Of a stretch of DNA of 16,134 nt, positions 1-6,414 are shown piece by piece (position 1 is the first letter of the stretch; each line of letters starts with the position of its first letter). This stretch comes from NBML01 sp029939535 (GTDB lineage: Bacteria > Desulfobacterota > Desulfobacteria > Desulfobacterales > Desulfobacteraceae), in assembly GCA_029939535.1 (NCBI GenBank), contig JAOZST010000077.1, positions 1 through 16,134 on the forward strand, given 5' to 3'. The position numbers were made by a program, and so were the translations under genes. The notes beneath the pieces were generated by a model. The model had not been told where the DNA came from and did not search any database. It saw nothing but the letters and a program-made list of their open reading frames with translations.

Positions 1-33
1 GTGTCCTAGCAGTCACCAATTCTCTGCAAAATT

Positions 34-76
34 AAAGGGGCTGCCTGCATTTCTGCAGGCAGACCCTTTGTTTTTT
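34..76 (+). terminator. Strong intrinsic terminator of a gene left of the window
   Basis: A long stem is formed by AAAGGG-g-CTGCCTGCA (34-49) and TGCAGGCAG-a-CCCTTT (54-69), with a TTTC loop and a single G/A mismatch. It is followed by GTTTTTT (70-76). This is a textbook rho-independent terminator for rightward transcription entering from outside the window. The opposite strand also has a T-rich run after the stem, so it may stop leftward transcripts from the gntR operon as well. Confidence 0.85.
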
Positions 77-331
77 GCTGTTTTAATATTTTCTTTCAAT
101 TGTATTCCTGTTCAGGAACAGTCGCTTCTACGTTAAAAGTATCCAATCGTTTCGTCATAAGCAGATTCATTAAAGAAGTTTGATTTGGTCGTTGAGCAAA
201 ACAAAAAAGGAATGCTAAGTTTTGACCCAGGATTTTCAACCCCCAGAATACTATAAATCTGGGTTTCTGATAAAAAAAAAATGAATTTACAGAAAGACTT
301 TTACACTAACAGTACCTCTGCCGTACCTGAT
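77..331. other. Intergenic spacer without recognisable gene
   Basis: This stretch lies between the terminator and the broken mttB copy. It is AT-rich and I see no credible coding frame. It holds two short inverted repeats: CTGTTC-AG-GAACAG (108-121), and CCCAGA (242-247) with TCTGGG (258-263) around a 10-nt loop. Neither is followed by a T-run in a useful orientation. No function is assigned. Confidence 0.5.
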
Positions 332-748
332 TCACCCCCTGACCGCCTTCTTACGTGAGGCAACAAATTTGACCAGATCCTTTTTCAAGGCCGAATCAAT
401 GTCAGGCTTCACATACTTCTGCAGCCGTTTTGAAACCGCATCCCTTGCCCGTGTGCTGTAAGAAGTGTTCGGGCGACCTGACCACTTGTCGTATGTCATG
501 CGGTTTGATAGGGGCAAGGATAGAAATTCCGTACGAGAATGTTGGAACGTAGTGGGGTGAGTAAGGAACTGGCCGCCGCCCCCCACCTCTTTGATCGCGG
601 ACAGATCAATCCGGCTGATTCCTTCTGCAATAGGCTGTTTTGCCTTCAACATCTGGAGGAGGAGTTCTTCATCGTGGAATGCAATGCCAAGTTCGGAAAG
701 CACCTCCATTGATGCGTCATGTATCAGGTGATTTCTTTTCTTCTCCAC
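332..748 (-). pseudogene. Internally deleted mttB-family methyltransferase (138 codons)
   Basis: The 138-residue frame joins two separate parts of an MttB-family (COG5598) protein. Residues 9-35 (HDASMEVLSELGIAFHDEEL and on) match the usual N-terminal helix region. From about residue 45 (IKEVGGGGQFLTHPTTF) to the end it matches the C-terminal region of the family, equivalent to VGPGGHFLAKKHT and KIGPKGNFLGDMHT in the two long copies here. Family members are about 480-490 residues, so roughly 330 central codons, the catalytic barrel, are missing without a frame change. The start is GTG at 748, supported by AAAGGAG 7 nt upstream. It lies inside the end of gntR (32-nt overlap), so the two are cotranscribed. 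It cannot be a working methyltransferase; it is most likely a decaying remnant, less likely a small protein with a new role. Confidence 0.8.
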
Positions 749-1475
749 GTAGTACTCCTTTTTTTATTCGTTCCAGCATTTTGTTAAGATGTCTGTCAGT
801 GTGATCCGAAGCTTCCTTTGATTTCCTCGATTTAATTAGATTCAGCAATACTTCGTGTTTTTCCAAATCTGACTTTAGATGTGTTTCAACCTGATCCGCA
901 GCTTTCCACAAGGTATCCCGTGTGGTGAAACTAATCCTTAATATTTTGTCCATGAAATCCATGATAACGGTATTCCGGGTCGCCGAAGCAATGGCCATGT
1001 GAAACTTGAGGTCATACTCAAAAAAGCGGTCGACATCATCCAGGGACTCCCGCATGTTGGCCAGGGCCGTTTCCATGGCCTCAATGTCGCCAGGGGTCCA
1101 CCGTTGGGCAGCCAGTTCCACGGTCTGCTTTTCAACGCCTTTCCGGGCTTCATAGATGTCATGCAGCGCCCCTTTGCTGAAGGAAAAAAACAGGCTCAAC
1201 GGTTCGGTAGGCCAATCTTGGTTATTATCGGCCAGGAAATTGCCTTCTCCCTGTCGGTTCACTACGATACCGAGCACACTCAATGCCTTCAGGGCTTCCC
1301 TGAGGGATGGGCGGCTGACACCGAGCATGGCGGCAAAATCCCTTTCACTGGGCAGACGACTGCCTGGGGCCAGCTGGCCCGAGTCAATCAGAGATTTGAT
1401 CTCCGAAATGATTTTTTCCGGTAATGTCTCCCGCTTTAGAGTTTTTACATTCAGTCCCTTGTTTTTCTGTGCCAT
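717..1475 (-). CDS. GntR-family (FadR/FCD type) transcriptional regulator
   Basis: This 252-residue protein has an N-terminal winged helix-turn-helix at about residues 15-80 (PGSRLPSERDFAAMLGVSRP, then SLREALKALSVLGIV). It is followed by an all-helical FCD ligand domain at about 95-240. The metal-ligand pattern of FCD domains is present: Asp155 and His159 in YDLKFHMAIA, His207 in EKHEVLL, and His229 in DHTDRHL. It should bind DNA as a dimer and respond to a small, probably carboxylate-type, effector. ATG at 1475 has AAGGAG just upstream. It is divergent from the mttB gene at 1799, with repeated TTGTCAAT elements in between, so it probably controls that operon and itself. It overlaps the truncated mttB copy downstream. 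Family assignment is firm; the effector is unknown. Confidence 0.93.
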   Translation of the reverse strand: MAQKNKGLNVKTLKRETLPEKIISEIKSLIDSGQLAPGSRLPSERDFAAMLGVSRPSLREALKALSVLGIVVNRQGEGNFLADNNQDWPTEPLSLFFSFSKGALHDIYEARKGVEKQTVELAAQRWTPGDIEAMETALANMRESLDDVDRFFEYDLKFHMAIASATRNTVIMDFMDKILRISFTTRDTLWKAADQVETHLKSDLEKHEVLLNLIKSRKSKEASDHTDRHLNKMLERIKKGVLRGEEKKSPDT

Positions 1476-1557
1476 GCATTCTCCTTTCCATTCGATCGTC
1501 TGTTTGCGATTGAATTACTGCGTTACGTTACCGGCATTTACAGGGTTATGAACTGGT

Positions 1558-1628
1558 TTGTCAATAAAATTAAAATACTGTATTTTTCTATTGACAAAAC
1601 TTATCAAACTTGTTTATGACTTGTCAAT
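1558..1628. promoter_or_regulatory. Divergent promoter/operator region with three TTGTCAAT elements
   Basis: The octamer TTGTCAAT occurs at 1558-1565, as its reverse complement ATTGACAA at 1590-1597, and again as TTGTCAAT at 1621-1628. Start-to-start spacing is 32 and 31 bp, about three helical turns. The middle copy is also the left arm of a near-palindrome, TTGACAA-AAC-TTATCAA (1591-1607). Rightward promoter candidate: TTGACA 1591-1596, 18 bp, TATGAC 1615-1620, driving mttB. Leftward candidate: TTGACA 1627-1622, 16 bp, GATAAG 1605-1600, driving gntR. The arrangement suits binding by the GntR dimer over both promoters. The rival view is that the octamers are merely several -35 boxes. Confidence 0.5.
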
Positions 1629-1632
1629 GGGT

Positions 1633-1662
1633 AAGACCACTTGGCCTATTGTGGCTTTTTTT
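1633..1662 (+). terminator. Possible leader stem-loop with T7 run ahead of mttB
   Basis: AAGaCCAC (1633-1640) can pair with GTGGCTT (1651-1657) around a 10-nt loop, with one bulged A. The stem runs straight into a T7 tract (1656-1662). It has the shape of a weak intrinsic terminator or attenuator. It would start only a few bases into the transcript predicted from the promoter at 1591-1620, which is unusually close. It may therefore be a 5'-stabilising structure, or the real promoter may lie elsewhere. Confidence 0.3.
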
Positions 1663-1798
1663 AACGATCAGGAGGTGTACAATTCAATCTCTAATATTTT
1701 GTAATAATCCAATATTCTTTAACCAGCAGGAGGAGCGACCATATCCTCAAGGATATAAAAAATAAAAAAATACTTTATCTCAGAAGGAGAGAATCACA
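1663..1798 (+). other. mttB leader with repeated Shine-Dalgarno-like motifs
   Basis: Three purine-rich ribosome-binding-like motifs occur in the leader: AGGAGGTG at 1670-1677, AGGAGGAG at 1728-1735, and AAGGAG at 1784-1789. Only the last is correctly placed, 9 nt before the mttB ATG at 1799. The first two have no ATG, GTG or TTG at a useful distance opening more than a few codons. An inverted repeat, ATATCCT-CA-AGGATAT (1741-1756), sits between the second and third motifs. No cobalamin riboswitch could be recognised. Confidence 0.35.
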
Positions 1799-3259
1799 AT
1801 GATCAATACAGGTTCCATAGAACATGCGACGTATTCGTTCAAAATGCTTGATGAAGACCAGATCCGAGAAATGCTGTATGCTGCATTTGATGTCATGCGA
1901 ACGGTTGGATTTAAAATACTCCATGCCGATGCCAGGAAAATGATGGCAAAAGCCGGTGCTATAGTAAACGATGAAATAGTAAAGGTTCCTGAATATATTG
2001 TTCGGGAATCTCTGCGCACAGCGCCCAAAGGCTGGACCATCTTTGACCGGACCGGAAAACGGGCTATGGAAGTGACCGGTCGAAAAAGTTATTACGGCAC
2101 ATCAACGGCAGCCCCCAATACAATGGACGCCTTTACAGGTGAATTCCATGAAACCCGCCTGGAGGATATCGGCAGGGGAGCCAGGATCGCAGATGCTCTG
2201 CCCAACATCGATTTTATCATGCCATTCGGCTCATCCCAGGATGTTCCCGGCGATGTATGCGATCTGTATGAATTTCCGGTCATGGTTCAAAACTCCACCA
2301 AACCCATTGTTGCGATTAACTACTCTGGACGAGGAACCGAGTTGATGTATGAAATGGCGGCTGCTGTTGCTGGGGGTCTGGATAAACTCCAGGAACGCCC
2401 TTTTGTCATGGTGTATCCCGAACCCATTGCTCCCATGGTATATCCGGATCATGTGATTGACAGACTGTTTGCAGCGGCTGACCTAAAAATGCCCCAGATC
2501 CCGGGGGCCTCGGTCATGCTGGGGGCAACAGGACCGGTCACCGTGGCTGGTGCCGTGGTTCAGGCCCTGGCTGAAGGACTCATGTGCCTGACCCTGGCCC
2601 AAATTCGCAACCCGGGCTGCCCCGTGACCCTGTCCACCAATATGGGTATCATGAACATGAACACGGGTCTTGCCACATTCGGCGAGCCCACCAAATCCCT
2701 TGCCACCTGCGCACATGCCCAGGTGTCCCAGTACCTGGGACTGCCCACTTGGGGTCTTGCCGGTGCTACAGACTCCAAAATGATCGACGCACAGGCAGGG
2801 GGCGAAGCAGCCTTTCACATCATGGCCCAGGCAATGGCAGGACTGAACCTGATCCATGACGTGGGGTATACAGATTCCGCCATGTGCTGTTCCCCTCAGC
2901 AGTTGGTTTTCGGACATGAGCTAGTGGGCATGGTTAAGCACTTCATGAAGGGCATCACCGTGAACCGCAATACTCTGGCCCGTGAAATTATTGAATCCGT
3001 GGGCCCAGGCGGCCATTTCCTTGCCAAGAAACATACCATGGAGAATTTCAAGGATCAGCTGTGGCAAAGCAAACTCATGGACCGGCAGCCCAGAAAACGC
3101 TGGGAAGATAACGGTGCCAAAGACGCCGGCGTCCGGGCGGCCGAGGAAGTGGTATCTATCCTGGAAACCCATAAACCCCAAGCCTTGGACGGCAAAGTGC
3201 TGGATGAACTCATGAAAATCAGAGAAAAAGGGGAAAAGGAAATCGTAAAGGACAAATAG
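1799..3259 (+). CDS. MttB-family (nonpyrrolysine) corrinoid-dependent methyltransferase, copy 1
   Basis: This 486-residue protein of the trimethylamine methyltransferase MttB superfamily (COG5598) is cytoplasmic. Characterised members move a methyl group from a methylamine or quaternary amine (for example glycine betaine in MtgB) to the Co(I) centre of a small corrinoid protein. The family TIM-barrel pattern is seen throughout, with GATDSKMIDAQAGGEAAF at about residue 325 and the C-terminal VGPGGHFLAKKHT motif. It reads straight through with no in-frame UAG, so it lacks the pyrrolysine of true MttB. ATG 1799 has AAGGAG 9 nt upstream. A corrinoid-protein fragment and a second mttB gene follow on the same strand, indicating an operon divergent from gntR. 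Its first 94 residues are 74/94 identical to the truncated copy at 5138. The substrate is unknown; a betaine-like quaternary amine is a reasonable inference. Confidence 0.9.
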   Translation: MINTGSIEHATYSFKMLDEDQIREMLYAAFDVMRTVGFKILHADARKMMAKAGAIVNDEIVKVPEYIVRESLRTAPKGWTIFDRTGKRAMEVTGRKSYYGTSTAAPNTMDAFTGEFHETRLEDIGRGARIADALPNIDFIMPFGSSQDVPGDVCDLYEFPVMVQNSTKPIVAINYSGRGTELMYEMAAAVAGGLDKLQERPFVMVYPEPIAPMVYPDHVIDRLFAAADLKMPQIPGASVMLGATGPVTVAGAVVQALAEGLMCLTLAQIRNPGCPVTLSTNMGIMNMNTGLATFGEPTKSLATCAHAQVSQYLGLPTWGLAGATDSKMIDAQAGGEAAFHIMAQAMAGLNLIHDVGYTDSAMCCSPQQLVFGHELVGMVKHFMKGITVNRNTLAREIIESVGPGGHFLAKKHTMENFKDQLWQSKLMDRQPRKRWEDNGAKDAGVRAAEEVVSILETHKPQALDGKVLDELMKIREKGEKEIVKDK

Positions 3260-3413
3260 CCATTTTGGCCGACACCCGGCAGATATTCTAAACGAAGGAC
3301 TCATCGCAGGAATGGATATCGTGGATGGAAAAATGGAAAACGATGATTTGTTTATCCCGGAAGTACTCATTGCAGCTCAAGGCATGGAAAGTTGCGTGGA
3401 AATTCTGAAAACC
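3249..3413 (+). pseudogene. Corrinoid (methyltransferase) protein fragment, cut by assembly gap
   Basis: The frame opens after a TAA at 3246 and runs into the gap. From about 3273 it encodes PADILNEGLIAGMDIV, then KMENDDLFIPEVLIAAQGME and CVEILKT. This is the helical cap segment that precedes the B12-binding domain in MtbC/MtgC-type corrinoid proteins, the methyl carriers for MttB-family enzymes. Homology begins well before the first ATG (3312), yet no ATG, GTG or TTG lies upstream in this frame, and the usual first 30-40 residues are absent. The B12-binding half (the DxHxxG region) would lie inside the gap. Either the gene has lost its 5' end, or the assembly joins wrongly near 3260. A shorter protein starting at 3312 would lack much of the cap. 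Confidence 0.7.
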
Positions 3414-3513
3414 NNNNNNNNNNNNNNNNNNNNNNNNNNNNNNNNNNNNNNNNNNNNNNNNNNNNNNNNNNNNNNNNNNNNNNNNNNNNNNNNNNNNNNN
3501 NNNNNNNNNNNNN
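3414..3513. other. Scaffold gap of 100 N
   Basis: Exactly one hundred N are present. This number is commonly used by assemblers as a placeholder for unknown length, so the distance between the corrinoid fragment and the second mttB gene is not known. The remainder of the corrinoid gene, and possibly further genes, may be hidden here. Confidence 0.97.
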
Positions 3514-3549
3514 CCATATCACCTTCAACTTAAAACAGGAGAACGTAGC

Positions 3550-5019
3550 ATGAAAAACGATACATTAGCAGGCGGACTGGAAAGCGACATTCTAAAGTTT
3601 CTGACATTAAAGCAGATCACCGCCATTCATCGTGCCTCCATGAGGGTGTTGGGGGAAACGGGATTCCATATCGACTCTGTCAAGCTGCTGGAGAGAGTGG
3701 AGAACCAGGGCGTTATAGTGGATTTTGAACAGAAAAAGGCGTTCTTTGATGAAGTTGTCATTAAAGAAGCCATTGCAAGCAATCCGTCCAGGGTCACCAT
3801 CTATGGTCGGGAAACGGATGAACACAATGTCGTCTTGGGCGGTAACCGTGTCTACCTCGGAACCGGTGGAACCGCAGTTAACATCCTGGACGTCGACCGG
3901 GTCAGACGTCCCACCACAGCTGCCGATGTTGCTGCCACGGCAAAACTTGTGGATGCACTGGAAAACATCCATTTCTTTGTCATCCCCTGTCATCCCGGAG
4001 ACAGTGCGGCTGAGAACACGGATGTAAACCGTTTTTTCAACGCCATTAACAACACAACCAAACCGATCATGGGCGGGTGTCTCTCCCTGGACGGGCTGGA
4101 ACGTGTCATCGACATGGCCGCTACAATTGCAGGAGGGAAAGAGGCATTGGCAAAGCGTCCCTTCATTGCCACCATCTCCAGCGTAATCAGTCCGCTCACC
4201 ATGGACAGGCAGCATGCCGAAATGGTGATGAGAGTGGCCGATAGTGGTATCCCCATGGCGTTCTCAATCGCGCCCATTGCCGGTGCCACCTCGCCTATTT
4301 CTCTTGCCGGAACACTGGTTCAGATGAACGCGGAAGCTTTGGCGGCCATTACCATTGCCCAGATTATTCGGCCCGGCACTCCCAGTCTCTATTCGGCCGT
4401 ACCCACCATCATGGACATGAAAACCAGTTCCTTTCTCTTTGGCAGCATGGAGTCGGGAATCATGAACGCTGCGGCTGCCCAGTTAGCCCAATATTATGAT
4501 TTGCCGCTTTATTCCACCGGAGGAATCAGTGACGCCAAACAACCGGATCTTCAGGCTGGATATGAGAAAGCATTTACGGCGGTACTGCCTGCCTTGGCCG
4601 GTGCCAACTTCATCCACGAAGCAGCCGGGCAGTTGGACTCAGGCATGACCATCAGCTATGCCCAGTTTGTCATCGACAACGACATCAACGGTTGCGTCAT
4701 GCGTGGCGTACGCGGCATAGAGATTGATGAAGATACCCTGGCCGTGGAGGTAATCACAAAGATCGGCCCCAAAGGTAATTTTTTGGGGGATATGCACACG
4801 GCTATGCGTGCTCGCACCGAATTCTATTATCCCAGAGCCGCAACCCGTAAAGGGTACGACGGATGGGTCGACGAAGGATCCAAGGATGCCTGGACACTTG
4901 CAGAAGAAGAGGCCTGTAGAATTCTGGATACCCATCATCCCCGGCACATCGATCCGGAATTGGTATCACAAATCCTGAAAAAAGAAGCGGGGATCATTGT
5001 TCCCTGCCAAACGGAATAG
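3550..5019 (+). CDS. MttB-family (nonpyrrolysine) corrinoid-dependent methyltransferase, copy 2
   Basis: This 489-residue member of the MttB superfamily is clearly different in sequence from copy 1. Features include the N-terminal HRASMRVLGETGFHIDS segment, GTGGTAVNILD, the motif TGGISDAKQPDLQAGYEKAF in the region where pyrrolysine-containing MttB proteins carry that residue, and the C-terminal KIGPKGNFLGDMHT. No in-frame amber codon is present. Its TGG-x-SDAK-x-x-D-x-QAGYEK motif is closer to the classical MttB/MtgB pattern than copy 1's. The expected role is demethylation of a quaternary or tertiary amine with methyl transfer to a corrinoid protein in the cytoplasm. ATG 3550 has AGGAG (3537-3541) 8 nt upstream. 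It is probably cotranscribed with copy 1, although the gap prevents certainty. Two dissimilar MttB proteins in one locus suggest two substrates or successive demethylation steps. Confidence 0.9.
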   Translation: MKNDTLAGGLESDILKFLTLKQITAIHRASMRVLGETGFHIDSVKLLERVENQGVIVDFEQKKAFFDEVVIKEAIASNPSRVTIYGRETDEHNVVLGGNRVYLGTGGTAVNILDVDRVRRPTTAADVAATAKLVDALENIHFFVIPCHPGDSAAENTDVNRFFNAINNTTKPIMGGCLSLDGLERVIDMAATIAGGKEALAKRPFIATISSVISPLTMDRQHAEMVMRVADSGIPMAFSIAPIAGATSPISLAGTLVQMNAEALAAITIAQIIRPGTPSLYSAVPTIMDMKTSSFLFGSMESGIMNAAAAQLAQYYDLPLYSTGGISDAKQPDLQAGYEKAFTAVLPALAGANFIHEAAGQLDSGMTISYAQFVIDNDINGCVMRGVRGIEIDEDTLAVEVITKIGPKGNFLGDMHTAMRARTEFYYPRAATRKGYDGWVDEGSKDAWTLAEEEACRILDTHHPRHIDPELVSQILKKEAGIIVPCQTE

Positions 5020-5052
5020 AAAAACCAAGCAGGTTAGAATAATGTATTGCCG

Positions 5053-5089
5053 TCAATCCGGTACGTCTTTATCCCGTACCGTTGATTTT
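5053..5089 (+). terminator. Probable terminator of the mttB operon
   Basis: A stem of CGGTACG (5059-5065) and CGTACCG (5075-5081) is extended by TCAA (5053-5056) and TTGA (5082-5085), with two unpaired bases on the left. It is followed by TTTTA. It lies 33 nt after the stop of the second mttB gene. The short T-run makes it a moderate-quality intrinsic terminator. Confidence 0.5.
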
Positions 5090-5137
5090 AACCCACTATT
5101 ACCATAGAACAATTAAAGCATAGAAAATAAAAAGATC

Positions 5138-5479
5138 ATGATCAACACCTCATCCATAGAAGATGCCACCTATTCATTCAAAATGCTTGTTGAAGATCAG
5201 ATTCAGGAAATGCTGTACGCCACCTTTGATGCCATGCGATCGGTTGGATTTCAAATTCTTCATGCCGATGCCCGGACGATGCTGGCAAAGGCAGGAGCCG
5301 TTGTAAACAACGAATTGGTCAAAGCGCCGGAACATATTGTTCAGGAGTGTTTGCGCCAAGCCCCCAAAGGGTGGACGATTTTTGGTCGTACCGGCAAACG
5401 GGACATGGAAGTGACCGGCAGCAAGGATACCGAAACCAGAGTTGCTACCAGTCTCCATTTCTCGGTCTATCTGCCATAA
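5138..5479 (+). pseudogene. Truncated N-terminal copy of mttB-family gene
   Basis: The first 94 of 113 codons correspond to the N-terminus of the mttB gene at 1799, with 74 of 94 residues identical by direct comparison. Both begin MINT-x-SIE-x-ATYSFKML. Similarity ends abruptly after MEVTG (about 5419), and the last 19 residues are unrelated. About 390 codons of the family are missing, including the whole active site. Upstream of ATG 5138 there is no good ribosome-binding sequence, unlike the intact copy. The frame ends 13 nt inside the 3' end of the convergent iclR gene. The divergence (about 21% at protein level) indicates an old paralogue that was later truncated, not a recent assembly duplicate. 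It is unlikely to be functional. Confidence 0.85.
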
Positions 5480-6252
5480 CCCATACGGTGTGAAATTTTT
5501 TGACTATATTCTATAATTAATTTGCTCAATCGTGAAATGTCATGTTCAATTCGTGAACTGGGTCCAGTCACGCTGACAGAAGCAACAACTTTTTCTGAAT
5601 AATCTCTTATAGGCCCCGCCACGCAGGATATGCCGATGTTATTTTCTTGCCTGTCAATGGCATAGCCACATTCCCGAATGTCTATCAAAGCCTGCTTGAT
5701 TTGTTCCGGATCTATAATGGTCATTGACGTAAAACGAGTGAGTATTACGTTATGAAAATACTTTTCCATTTCATGGAAAGGCATGTGGGCCAGAAACACT
5801 TTACCTGTCCCGGTGGAATAAAGATCACTTCGCCTTCCAATGTGAAAAGTGACCTTATTTTCAATTTTTGCGTCCACTTTATCCATGATAATCGATTGAT
5901 TCGCATCACAGACTGCCAAATGAACAGATTCCCCTGAAACATGACTCAGTTCTTTGATGAAATTCGAAGCCAGATTCCTAATTTCAACCCTGTTCATGAC
6001 ATGGTTCCCCAGAGCGAGAATTTTCATGGTTGGTCTGTAACGGCTTGTGTCGACATCCTGTTCAACATAACCGGTTTCAACAAACGTCCTGAGAAACCGG
6101 TAGACAGTAGCTTTATTAATATTCAAAGCACTTTCAAGATCCACAACCCGTACATCCTTATCCATTTTGCAGACATATTCCAGCACCTGCAAGGCTTTCA
6201 TCACGGACTCATTAACTTTTTTATTTTTTGCAGACTGAGGGGTTACGCTCAT
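5467..6252 (-). CDS. IclR-family transcriptional regulator
   Basis: This 261-residue protein has the normal IclR length. An N-terminal winged helix-turn-helix spans about residues 15-75 (MKALQVLEYVCKMDKDVRVV, then LESALNINKATVYRFLRTFV). The C-terminal effector-binding domain (about 85-255) carries typical family segments: GESVHLAVCD, YSTGTGKVFLAHM, GYAIDRQENNIGISCVAGPI and SVSVTGPSSRI. ATG 6252 has AAGGGA about 10 nt upstream. It faces the truncated mttB fragment and follows sucD on the same strand after a 160-bp spacer containing a hairpin and a promoter, so it is probably transcribed alone. IclR proteins usually sense organic acids or aromatic compounds. Which neighbour it controls (mttB genes, Kor/Suc operon or itself) is not decided by the sequence. 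Confidence 0.92.
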   Translation of the reverse strand: MSVTPQSAKNKKVNESVMKALQVLEYVCKMDKDVRVVDLESALNINKATVYRFLRTFVETGYVEQDVDTSRYRPTMKILALGNHVMNRVEIRNLASNFIKELSHVSGESVHLAVCDANQSIIMDKVDAKIENKVTFHIGRRSDLYSTGTGKVFLAHMPFHEMEKYFHNVILTRFTSMTIIDPEQIKQALIDIRECGYAIDRQENNIGISCVAGPIRDYSEKVVASVSVTGPSSRIEHDISRLSKLIIEYSQKISHRMGYGR

Positions 6253-6313
6253 ATCGGTTTATTCCCTTTACTATTTTAATATTAAATGCCAATCAATAAA
6301 TGTGTTGGTTTGA

Positions 6314-6342
6314 AATTTATTGTAGGGATCTTCATTTGTCAA
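6314..6342 (-). promoter_or_regulatory. Candidate sigma-70 promoter of iclR
   Basis: On the minus strand TTGACA (6342-6337) is separated by 17 bp from TAAATT (6319-6314), a perfect -35 box and a 4/6 match to the -10 box. The predicted start is about 55 nt ahead of the iclR ATG. An AT-rich palindrome, TTTAATATTAAA (6275-6286), lies between promoter and gene and could be an autoregulatory site. Confidence 0.4.
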
Positions 6343-6392
6343 CATAAGCACAAAGCTACTTTTAAAATGGTTTAAAACTGCCAAAATAATTT

Positions 6393-6414
6393 AACCCATG
6401 AAATGGGTTTTTTT
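6393..6414. terminator. Hairpin directly after sucD
   Basis: AACCCAT (6393-6399) and ATGGGTT (6403-6409) form a perfect 7-bp stem with a GAA loop, starting 3 nt after the sucD stop codon (6415-6413). Read rightward it is followed by T7, a good intrinsic terminator. Read leftward, the direction of sucD, it is followed only by AAATTATTTT. It is probably bidirectional, ending the Kor/Suc operon while also blocking rightward transcription. Confidence 0.65.

Noticed and set aside
999..1551. Rightward frames opposite gntR
   Set aside because: They are antisense shadows of the gntR coding sequence with no protein family resemblance.
1640..1660. TTGGCC...TGGCTT as a sigma-54 promoter for mttB
   Set aside because: GG and GC are 9 bp apart instead of 10 and the -12 box TTGC is missing.
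1600..1798. Cobalamin riboswitch ahead of the corrinoid-dependent methyltransferase genes
   Set aside because: No recognisable B12-box or multi-helix riboswitch arrangement; only short hairpins are present.
1799..5019. Pyrrolysine-type MttB genes with in-frame amber codons
   Set aside because: Both long genes read through without any internal TAG in frame, and no MtmB or pylTSBCD-like gene is in view.
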